64,000 nt of DNA from Pegoplata infirma (Eukaryota; Arthropoda; Insecta; Diptera; Anthomyiidae). Position numbers and translations under genes: made by a program. The notes under the pieces are model-generated. The model searched no databases. It had not been told where the DNA came from and worked only from the letters and a program-made list of their open reading frames with translations. Position 1 is the stretch's first letter. Every line of letters begins with the position of its first letter. The stretch spans positions 233,299,462-233,363,461 of the forward strand of contig OY992538.1 in assembly GCA_963921195.1 (NCBI GenBank), given 5' to 3'. Below, piece by piece: positions 55,618 to 64,000 of the stretch.

Positions 55618-57577
55618 ATATTCGATTAGAGTTTTATTCTAGTTCGAGGCCCAAAAATATTTCTATTTATGATATTGTCATAATAGAGTATTTTTAATTT
55701 ATTGCTTTAAAAAAGTTACTATCTCATAGTATGTCTGTACTGATCAGTTTCATCCCCACTAAAGGAATCTTCAGCAGACTTTAGAGAATCATCGTTGGTC
55801 AATCAAACATCAAACCAGACATAATATTTGATATATTTCCCAAGTTATATGAGAAGTACTATTATGAAGGTCCGAAATCTGTTTTCCAACAAAAATAAAT
55901 CTTTTAAAGCAAAAATTGTATATATTAAATCACCGTCGGTAACTATTAATATATGTGTTGCTGTTATTTTACAATAACAACAGTGCCTAACCAAACAATA
56001 GTGTTGGTAGGATAAGTCGTACTAAACTTTGTGTTAAATGTTGTTTTTTTATTTTTAGTACCAAAAGGTACATAAAAATAAAATGTATTTATTCGGCCTT
56101 TATATATGTATATATATTCGATTAGAGTTTTATTCTAGTTCGAGGCCCAAAAATATTTCTATTTATGATATTGTCATAATAGAGTATTTTTAATTTATTG
56201 CTTTAAAAAAGTTACTATCTCATAGTATGTCTGTACTGATCAGTTTCATCCCCACTAAAGGAATCTTCAGCAGACTTTAGAGAATCATCGTTGGTCAATC
56301 AAACATCAAACCAGACATAATATTTGATATATTTCCCAAGTTATATGAGAAGTACTATTATGAAGGTCCGAAATCTGTTTTCCAACAAAAATAAATCTTT
56401 TAAAGCAAAAATTGTATATATTAAATCACCGTCGGTAACTATTAATATATGTGTTGCTGTTATTTTACAATAACAACAGTGCCTAACCAAACAATAGTGT
56501 TGGTAGGATAAGTCGTACTAAACTTTGTGTTAAATGTTGTTTTTTTATTTTATGTACCTTTTGGTACTAAAAATAAAAAAACAACATTTAACACAAAGTT
56601 TAGTACGACTTATCCTACCAACACTATTGTTTGGTTAGGCACTGTTGTTATTGTAAAATAACAGCAACACATATATTAATAGTTACCGACGGTGATTTAA
56701 TATATACAATTTTTGCTTTAAAAGATTTATTTTTGTTGGAAAACAGATTTCGGACCTTCATAATAGTACTTCTCATATAACTTGGGAAATATATCAAATA
56801 TTATGTCTGGTTTGATGTTTGATTGACCAACGATGATTCTCTAAAGTCTGCTGAAGATTCCTTTAGTGGGGATGAAACTGATCAGTACAGACATACTATG
56901 AGATAGTAACTTTTTTAAAGCAATAAATTAAAAATACTCTATTATGACAATATCATAAATAGAAATATTTTTGGGCCTCGAACTAGAATAAAACTCTAAT
57001 CGAATATATATACATATATAAAGGCCGAATAAATACATTTTATTTTTATGTACCTTTTGGTACTAAAAATAAAAAAACAACATTTAACACAAAGTTTAGT
57101 ACGACTTATCCTACCAACACTATTGTTTGGTTAGGCACTGTTGTTATTGTAAAATAACAGCAACACATATATTAATAGTTACCGACGGTGATTTAATATA
57201 TACAATTTTTGCTTTAAAAGATTTATTTTTGTTGGAAAACAGATTTCGGACCTTCATAATAGTACTTCTCATATAACTTGGGAAATATATCAAATATTAT
57301 GTCTGGTTTGATGTTTGATTGACCAACGATGATTCTCTAAAGTCTGCTGAAGATTCCTTTAGTGGGGATGAAACTGATCAGTACAGACATACTATGAGAT
57401 AGTAACTTTTTTAAAGCAATAAATTAAAAATACTCTATTATGACAATATCATAAATAGAAATATTTTTGGGCCTCGAACTAGAATAAAACTCTAATCGAA
57501 TATATATACATATATAAAGGCCGAATAAATACATTTTATTTTTATGTACCTTTTGGTACTAAAAATAAAAAAACAAC
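55618..57577. mobile_element. 2-kb perfect palindrome of four 496-bp units, 13-bp flanking repeats
   Basis: Two direct units (TTCGATTAGAG at 55621 and 56117) face two inverted units (ends 57004 and 57500). Every pair gives the same centre, 56560.5, so there is no indel between the arms, and by eye no mismatch. The right arm has about 75 extra bases (AAAGGCCGAATAAATAC to AAAAACAAC). The 13-mer GTTTTTTCTTAAT lies on both sides (55605-55617, 57578-57590) as a long target duplication. Long direct repeats plus tandem-and-inverted terminal units resemble Penelope-like or LINE-type integration, but no RT is present. An assembly collapse or expansion artefact must be considered. Confidence 0.8.
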
Positions 57578-58380
57578 GTTTTTTCTTAATTTTCAAAATT
57601 AACGATTAAGTCTGGTTTACTCAATGCTTCGTTAAATTGAACTTTTGTATACAAATTTTGACATAAGACACCGTTAAATCGACAGTTAGTAGCTAACTGT
57701 ACATTGAGTAATTCGTAAAATCATATGCTGATATGAGCTTAACAAATCTGCTAATTTTAACAGAAAAACCTGCTGATTTTAGCAGAAAAATCTGGTGACT
57801 TCTGATGAAATTTCTGAACATCTTAAATGTATTTTTTAAGTATAAAGGACTTTTGAGCCTAATTGATTTTAAGACTTATAAAATCGAAAAAATTATATAA
57901 TTTTAAAGAAAAAAAACGGCCGATAATGGCTGATTTAACAGAAAGAGCTTGTTGTATTTTTTTTAAATCGTCAATTTTTTTAGATATGCTGTTTTTCAAT
58001 AATTTATTTTTTAATTAAAACTTTGAGAAAAAACTAATGATAGCTTAATATTTCTGTAAAATTAGCAAAATAGTCTACCATTTTTTTTTTATTTTTTGTT
58101 TTAATTTTGCCATTTTTTAATAGTTAAATTTGACAAAAAAATATACGTTTTAAAAAACAAACAATTTCTGTAAAAAAACCAGCAAACAGAATCAGTAAAA
58201 TTACATCAAATTTTCTGTTATTTTTTAGAATTCAATGACAGAGAATTTTGTTAAAATATCCATTACTACCGAAAAATCCGCTAAAAGTTTACTTTTTTAA
58301 ACCGTTTCACAGATTTTTCGAAATAGTTTTATTTTTGAGTTTAGAAATATTTTATTTGAATTAACCAACTTTAGGCTTTC
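57578..58380. repeat. AT-rich body with diverged CTGCTGATTTTAGCAG motifs
   Basis: CCTGCTGATTTTAGCAG at 57751-57767 and related AACAGAAAAATCTG text: relatives of the 44.8-kb 22-bp array. Otherwise AT-rich, no gene. Confidence 0.45.
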
Positions 58381-58620
58381 TGGAGTTAAAAATTTGTTGA
58401 GTGAAAAATACTTTGTAAAATAATTTTGTGTCTCAACAATGTCTTTCAAAGCGTCCTTAGCGTTTTTTTAATATGTGAATTCGTGATGAAATCCATGTAA
58501 AATTCACGGTTTTGCTAATAACTTCTTAACCGAATTTGTTGAAAGATCATGAATATATATCGTCCTATTTCGAAGTATCACAAACTGAGTAACCCTTATT
58601 TAGTAAGTGGTGGGTAAAAT
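58381..58620 (-). repeat. Family A repeat, decayed reverse fragment
   Basis: TGAGTGAAAAATACTTTGTA, AATTCACGGTTTTGCTAATA, ATCATGAATATATATCGTCC and TTTCGAAGTATCACAAACTG follow the order of a reverse family A copy with the microsatellite deleted. Confidence 0.6.
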
Positions 58621-59212
58621 AATTAAAAAAAATAATATTTTTTTTTTTTTTTTTTCAAAAATGTGAAAATTTCAAATTTCACATAATTTACACATGCAGC
58701 TACACTTGAAAAAAAAAAAAACACAGGATATGTGTAATTACACATGAAGTGGCAACATTGCTTTAACTTCTTCTTCTTAATGTCATTTTTTTCAAATGAC
58801 AGTGACGACGTAAATAAAAGATCACCAGCAACATACACTCAAAAAATTATGTCATTAACTATTTGTAGTTTATTTAAAAAATTTTACGTTTAGTCGTTTT
58901 TAAAAGAAAAAACATTTGTTTGATGTTAAGTTTTTATTAATGACTACTTCTGTCCTTTGTTTCAAAAATAACACACTAAAAAATAAAGACTTTCATTTAC
59001 ATTAAATTTTCAAAGTCATTTATTTTTGGTCTGTAGGTAAAAACTACTGAATATTCTTTAAATTTTTAATGATTTGTGTAAGTAATTTTTTTTAAATTGT
59101 TGGTATTTTTTAATGAGATATCATTTGTTTTTACCTACACAAGTAGGTTATTTTTTTGTAAAAAAAATTCAAAAAATTATTTATAGAAATATAAAAACAT
59201 GTTTGTATCAAT

Positions 59213-59280
59213 TGACTTTGGTACGGTGGGTAGAGTGTCTGGCCAGAATGTAGTTGATTGCGGGATCGAATCCCCAAAAT
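59213..59280 (+). other. tRNA-like segment (possible SINE head or tRNA pseudogene)
   Basis: GGTGGGTAGAGTG (D-arm/A-box-like, 59225-59237) and GCGGGATCGAATCCCC (T-arm/B-box-like, 59260-59275), 30-40 bases apart as in tRNA genes. The acceptor stem is not formed and the anticodon arm is unclear, so it is not a functional tRNA. An A/T-rich tail follows. It might still drive Pol III transcription. Confidence 0.5.
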
Positions 59281-59456
59281 TTTATTAAAAATTTTTAAAA
59301 AAATATTTCAATAGAAAATTGTAAAAAATAACCTCCGAAATCAATAATTTTTAACGTTTTCGTAGGTTATTTTTTTTGGAATTTGTTGGTAAAAATAACA
59401 GAACTATCATTAATTTTTAATGTTTTCGTGGGTTATTTTTTTCGAATTTGTTGGTA

Positions 59457-60273
59457 CACTCAACCAAAAATCATTGTATTCCCAAAGAAAATCGCTGTAA
59501 ATTCAACAGAAATCATTGTTGATTTTGACCCTACAAATATTTATTTTGATTTCAATAAAAATTGTTGTCAGTTTTCGTAAAAGTTGATCAACTCGTTTTT
59601 TTGTAAATCAACTCGTATTTTATGTAAACTCAACTCATATTTTTGTTGATATAAGAAATTTTATTAATAAAAAAAAGCTTGTTTTTGTTTGTAAATATTC
59701 TTTTATTAAGTATAAATCACAATATTTTTTAGAATTATCACCAGCTTTTTAAGCTGCAATATTTAAACAAGATTTTCACACACACTTCGTTTATTTATGT
59801 TATGCACTCGTAAGCCATTCACCAGTTTTCTAATGACGCCAAATCAAAAACCTTGAAAAAAACAAAAAAAAAATTATAATATAGTATGAATACATAAAGT
59901 AACCAATGTATTTTATTACTTACCAAATATTTACAGATCAGAATCTGATCATCAGATCCTATTTTTATTTATTTTTATAATATTAAATATTTTTATAAGA
60001 AACAAACACATAAAATAATTTTATAAGAGACAAACAAATTTCACATTGCAATGCATTGCTACCAACTTGATAATACAAAATTGAACGAACAGGGTTGTTT
60101 TTTCTTTTTTGGTTTTATCTATTGAATTCTGTATAAGCGTTGTAAATAGTTGATTCAAATTTACTGATTATTCAACGAAATCAACATTAATTTTTCTTGA
60201 ATACGGCAATATTCTGTAAAACTTGATCTACAATGGGTTTACTAATTTTTCTACTAAGATATTTCTATGAGTG
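59457..60273. mobile_element. TA-flanked CACTCA element, nested
   Basis: Left CACTCAACCAAAAATCATTG, right GATATTTCTATGAGTG (inverted CACTCATAGAAATATC); TA at 59455-59456 and 60274-60275. Subterminal GTTGATTTTGACC/TCAACATTAATTTT-type motifs recur inverted. The 65-residue frame at 59383-59580 crosses its edge and is not a gene. Confidence 0.7.
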
Positions 60274-61079
60274 TAAAAAAGAATGAAAAAAACGTTATTT
60301 TTTAATGTTATATGTTATTTATTTTCAGGCACCGGATTTTAAAAACCGAAAACACAAAATTTTAATTTTTTATCAAAATTAAAAAATTTTATTGTGTTCA
60401 AAATAAAATATTTTTCTATAATATTTTTTTTATTTTCATCGAAAGATGAAAATATATTTTTCGTTCCAAAAAAATTTAAACAAAAAATAACAAAAGAAAC
60501 TTTTTCCAAAGATATTTAAAATGATATTTATCAAAAACAAAACCAAAAAAAAAAAAAAAAACAAAAATAAAAAGTTTTTTTGTAAAAGTAAAAGTTGGAA
60601 CAAATGTTGTTGTTATTTTTGTAACAAATTTTGTATATGTATGTATTTTGTATTTATTTTTCAAATGCCAAATATTAAAATAGAAAAATTACCAAAACAA
60701 ATTTGAATATTGAAAACAATAAAAAACTTTTTATTTTTCGATCTTTTTATATTTTTCTTTTCTTTTAAAAAGTTTTTTTTTTTGGTTTTTATTTTCATAA
60801 CGAAAAATATTTTGAAATAGATATTTATTTTAATTTTTTTTTTTTCTTTGAAATTTAAATTTTATTCAACTTCTACGATAAATATATTTGATAAAAACCA
60901 AAAATAAAAAGTTTTCCGGTCCTTGTTTATTTTAGAAAATTTTGTCAACAGTAAAAAATAAATGTTGATGTTTGTTGAAACAAATGAATAATTACTGGGA
61001 TGGTTTTCAATTGTTTATTCACTGGTTTTAAGTGTGTTTTTCATTTATTTTTGCCTACAAAATATTTTGAGTGTATGGT

Positions 61080-61377
61080 CACAGACTAAATACAGACTCG
61101 ACAGTAGAGTTTTATATAAAAATGGGGAAAAACTATGCGATTTTAGGAGAAAACACAGCGATTTTTAGTCCGTTTTACGCTAACATGGCAACACTTTCTA
61201 CGATTTAGGAGTGAGTGAAACAACAAAAACAGATCTGGCATCCATTTTTCGTATGGCGCGTTATATCAGTTTTCTCTTTCTAACCTAATTCGTAGAATAA
61301 TTTGAAAATATTAGCCATATGGTTCAGAACTACTTTTTTGACACCTGTCATATTTGTCGAGTCTGTATTAGTCTGTG
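61080..61377. mobile_element. 298-bp MITE, CACAGACT ends, 7-bp TSD (copy 3)
   Basis: Same family as 42979 and 43285. Flanks GTATGGT at 61073-61079 and 61378-61384, a different exact 7-mer, which independently fixes the duplication length. It inserted at the right edge of the 58836-61073 element. Confidence 0.88.
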
Positions 61378-61402
61378 GTATGGTTTTTACTGTGGTCTTT
61401 AC

Positions 61403-61882
61403 TAGAGATGGGCGCGTGAGTGGATTTTGACTCACACTCACTCACGCTCACGCAAAAAATAATCGAATCACTCACTAATCACTCACGCAATTTTTTTTTT
61501 TACTCACGCTCACTCACATTCACGTGAGTAATAAAAAACTTACTCACGCTCACGCGTGACTCACGCCAGATTCAATCACGCTCACGCGTGAGTCACGCAA
61601 AATCTACTCACGCAATAAAATTTTCTTACCAAAAAGAAAAAAAATCCTAAAAAAAAAATTTTTTACAAAAAAATTAAAAAAAAATTTGGCAAATCAAAAA
61701 ATCTAATCACGCAAACTCACGCAAAAAATAAATGACTCACTCACTAATCACTCACTCAGATTTTTTTTCAACTCACACTCACTCACAATCACGTGATTGA
61801 AATGAAAATCACTCACACTCACGCGTGATTCACGCGTGATTCACGTGAATCACGCAAATCACGTGACCGGCGCCCATCTCTA
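61403..61882. mobile_element. hAT-type MITE TAGAGATGGGC family, intact reference copy
   Basis: Ends TAGAGATGGGCGC and GCGCCCATCTCTA are exact inverted repeats. Exact 8-bp duplications GTCTTTAC lie at 61395-61402 and 61883-61890. The interior is ACTCACTCACGC/CACGTGAGT-rich with an A-rich centre. It defines the family seen at 8930, 17628 and 26819. Confidence 0.92.
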
Positions 61883-61944
61883 GTCTTTACTAAAGTATGT
61901 TGTTATGCGTTTAAAAGTGGTTATTTGTATTTTTTTTCATTGTG

Positions 61945-62505
61945 AGTTTTTTTTTTCCGCAAAAGGATCCTAATTGCGCATCGTTTTATTGCTTTAACGA
62001 AATATTTGTAATGAGCAGGGCAAGAGGGTTCATGTAAATACATGTTTTTTTCGTTAGCCTGAGCAACTTAAAGCATTTATCTTCGCGAATCATGGAATTT
62101 GCTTAAAAATGGCATTGATTCGTTAGTGCATATTTTTGCATATTTTGAAGAAAATTCATGTTTTTGCATATTTTGCTTAAACTACATATTTTCTTGCATA
62201 TTTTTAATATTTTTATAAAAAAATATGTTATTTTTGCTATTTTTGTGAATATTGTGATAGTTTTTCATGAAAATGTGCAAATCGGTTCATAAGGTTTGAG
62301 ATACTTCCCTTGTCAGTACATTTTTTTTTAAAAAGGTGTATTTTGTCAAAAAATTTAAGCAGGAAAAATATAAATCTGCATCTAAAAGACGGAAAGGAGT
62401 GTTCCTATTTTTCTTTTACTAAACTGCACTGACAATGAGATAAAAAACTGTTTTTTTTCTCTTATTTTTTCCGCAAAAGAATCCTAATTGCGCATCGTTT
62501 TCCGG
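61945..62505. repeat. Direct repeats TTCCGCAAAAGGATCC around TGCATATTTTT text
   Basis: CCGCAAAAGGATCCTAATTG at 61956 and CCGCAAAAGAATCCTAATTG at 62470 are 512-515 bases apart. Between them TTTTTGCATATTTTG recurs (62110-62210). Confidence 0.6.
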
Positions 62506-63220
62506 GCAAGCATTTTCAAATTCGAAAAAATCCGAATTCGGGAAATAGGGTGTAGCAAATTTTTTTTTTTTGAATATTGAAAACTTTGGTGTCGGGAAAG
62601 TTGCCATTTAGGGTCGATATTAACACAAAAATATTGGACCTGTAGGTCAATCGCTTTGTGTTTCTTTTTGACTTGAAAATCGGATTCCGAACAAAGTGAA
62701 TATTTTTTTTTTGCTTAAAATACAAGTTTATGTTCAGACATTACTAAAAAAGTGTTTTTTATGGTAAAAAAAATATTTTTTTTGTATAATATTTTTTTTG
62801 TTTCTTGCTTTGCAAAAAATATTTTTAATAATTTTTTTGCTGAAAATATAACGTAACATTAGGTCAGTGTCGAGAAGATGTATATTTTTAAATATCATAT
62901 AATTTATTTTGGCTTTTAATGCATTTTGAAATTAATTTAAAAAAAATATTTTTGAGGAAAAAAAAAAAAATTTACAGACAAAAAAAAACTTTATCATAAA
63001 ATTAATTTTTCAGTAATTTCCAAATAAAAACTAATATTTTAAGCAAAAAAAATCCAAAAAAAAAAATCACTTTGTTCGGAACTTTCTGCTTCAAAAAAAG
63101 AAACCAAAGCTATTGTCCTAAAGGTCCAATATTTCTGTGTGCTAATATGTACCCTAAAAGGCGATTTCCCGAACCGACGTTTTCGAAATTCAAAAAAAGC
63201 TAAATTTGCTCCACTTTAAT
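62506..63220. mobile_element. Foldback, ~180-bp inverted arms
   Basis: Left: GGGTCGATATTAACAC, AATATTGGACCTGTAGG, TCGGATTCCGAACAAAGTG. Right, inverted: TCACTTTGTTCGGAACTTT, AAAGGTCCAATATTTCTG, GCTAATATGTACCCT. The centre is near 62890. Frames 62419-62725 are shadows. Confidence 0.7.
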
Positions 63221-63798
63221 TTACACATACATATAAACATTTTTTACAATGGGACTCTACAAAACAAAACAAATTCCATTAAGATCGGCGGGTGACGCTA
63301 GGGAGACTTCCCTTTTAAGGGCTAAATCAAAATTAAAATTATGTAAATATACAAAAAAAATATTATACACAACTAACATACTAAATGTCATAAATAATAT
63401 CTAGCAGATCGTCTAATATATAATATAGTAGATACACGGAAAATGACCGTTTCTCCCCCCTCATTTGCACCCGCTAAATAATTATTTGGGCCGATAAAAA
63501 AAAATACATGTTCCTTTATTTTTCCTACGCTACAAAACCAATTCTATTGAGATCGGCAAGTGACGCTAGGGAGACTTCCTTTGTTAGTCATATTTGAATT
63601 TAAACACTTAATTTTGTATGAAAATTTGTTTAAATTTGTTTAATCTTTTACATTTAATGAAGGTTAGGGGTTCATTTCTAAAATCGTTTAAAGCTACGGG
63701 TTTTTGACAATTCGTAAGACTAAACAAAAATATATCTTGATTTAATTAAGTTAAAAATAAATTAATAAAATATTTATGCCTGTTTAAAAAAAAAAAAA
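63221..63798. repeat. Duplicated GATCGGCRRGTGACGCTAGG blocks and AT-rich DNA
   Basis: TCGGCGGGTGACGCTAGGGA at 63284-63303 and TCGGCAAGTGACGCTAGGGA at 63552-63571 lie in similar contexts (about 75 bases each). They resemble 45165-45205 and 62280-62310. No gene. Confidence 0.55.
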
Positions 63799-64000
63799 CT
63801 TCTTAGGTTTAAGAGGGGAAAAAAGTATCTGGCAACACTGCTGCACACCAATAACAGAATTTTCGATGGGAGTTATTAAGTTTTTTTTAATAAGAAAAAA
63901 ATAATATTAATGCGAAATAAAATTTACAAATAAAAATTCAATTATTTTAAAATAAGTTAAAAGTATAATTTTATCAATTTAATTTCTTTATTGGATATTT
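63799..64000 (-). repeat. Right copy of the 42757-42960 inverted repeat
   Basis: Almost exact reverse complement of 42757-42960, including TATCTGGCAACACTG (63826-63840). It runs to the last base of the window, so the repeat may continue beyond it. Confidence 0.8.

Larger units (their letters stand above)
55520..58760. mobile_element. Second hAT-type element, CAGTGTTGCCAC ends
   Basis: Left CAGTGTTGCCACCAACAG, right GAAGTGGCAACATTG (inverted CAATGTTGCCACTTC). Subterminal TTACACATG motifs occur at both ends. The flanks CTTTGACG (55512-55519) and CTTTAACT (58761-58768) agree in 6 of 8, so an eroded 8-bp duplication is plausible but not certain. It starts 20 bases after the previous hAT-type element ends. 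It carries the 2-kb palindrome at 55618 and a family A remnant near 58380-58620. Confidence 0.65.
58836..61073. mobile_element. TA-flanked CACTCAAAAA element, 2.2 kb with nested copy
   Basis: Left CACTCAAAAAATTATGTC, right CTACAAAATATTTTGAGTG; TA at 58834-58835 and 61074-61075. The interior has a tRNA-like segment (59213-59280), a short tandem duplication around TTTTCGTGGGTTATTTTTTT (59355 and 59425), the nested element 59457-60273 and long A/T runs (60280-60960). The mirrored frames at 60476-60706 are run shadows. Confidence 0.7.

Noticed and set aside
56117..57004. Hammerhead-ribozyme-like pattern (CTGCTGA ... GGGATGAAAC on the minus strand) in the 496-bp unit
   Set aside because: The core should read CTGANGA; here the conserved A is C, and I could not form stem I with a cleavage triplet. 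It is probably chance, although Penelope-like elements do carry such ribozymes.
59213..59280. Functional tRNA gene
   Set aside because: There is no acceptor stem and no clear anticodon arm. Only the D-arm-like and T-arm-like boxes remain.
42917..63840. A single 21-kb hAT element from CAGTGTTGCC to GGCAACACTG
   Set aside because: The outer flanks are inverted (GTGTGCAG versus CTGCACAC), not direct, so they are not a target duplication; the inverted repeat simply continues outward.

Overview
The window is very AT-rich, non-coding, repeat-dense eukaryotic DNA. It looks like intergenic, intronic or heterochromatic sequence from a higher fly, probably calyptrate. The signs are many short non-autonomous DNA transposons, dispersed repeats that carry a GTCC/GTCT microsatellite and terminal hairpins, broken non-LTR retrotransposons of kinds common in insects, and a fly-style TATA plus TCATTC initiator inside an LTR. 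I found no intact host protein gene. The open reading frames are short and nearly all fall inside repeats. Only three stretches (40.1-42.4 kb) show real protein homology, and all three are dead reverse-transcriptase fragments.

Layout. 0.1-7.3 kb: dispersed 'family A' repeats, two of them joined to large foldback (inverted-repeat) elements, and a small array of a palindromic satellite (3.8-4.2 kb). 7.3-8.9 kb: simple AT-rich DNA. 8.9-12.8 kb: 'family B' repeats invaded by hAT-type MITEs with exact 8-bp target duplications. 12.8-15 kb: mostly single-copy-looking DNA with one foldback. 15-19.1 kb: an AT-rich host repeat holding a family A copy and a 2.8-kb foldback element that itself contains another foldback and a hAT MITE. 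19.1-26.8 kb: a tandem array of diverged units of roughly 290-370 bp with three later insertions; decayed relatives recur at 28.9-29.2, 34.3-35.7 and 39.2-40.1 kb. 26.8-34.3 kb: nested MITEs and family B copies. 35.8-38.3 kb: a foldback, a MITE and short duplications. 40.1-42.4 kb: the LINE fragments. 42.4-45.6 kb: palindromic oligomer repeats and two 300-bp MITEs. 45.6-55.5 kb: a nested composite. 55.5-64 kb: a second hAT-type element carrying a 2-kb palindrome, then TA-flanked elements, a third 300-bp MITE, a hAT MITE and a foldback.

The most striking region is 45.6-55.5 kb. An 8-bp duplication (TACGCAAG) bounds a hAT-type element. Inside it, TA dinucleotides bound a second inverted-repeat element that has been inflated by a palindromic 35-bp satellite. 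Inside the satellite, a 4-bp duplication (ATAG) bounds a 2.17-kb solo LTR. The inferred transcribed R region of that LTR encodes a regularly spaced series of stem-loops with a near-invariant 17-base core (GGTGGTTASCGARCACC) and different but compensating outer stems. This pattern suggests selection on RNA structure, and it is my best candidate for an undescribed element.

Nothing here works together as an operon or pathway. The organisation is a layered record of insertion, tandem amplification and inversion. All homology statements are by eye.
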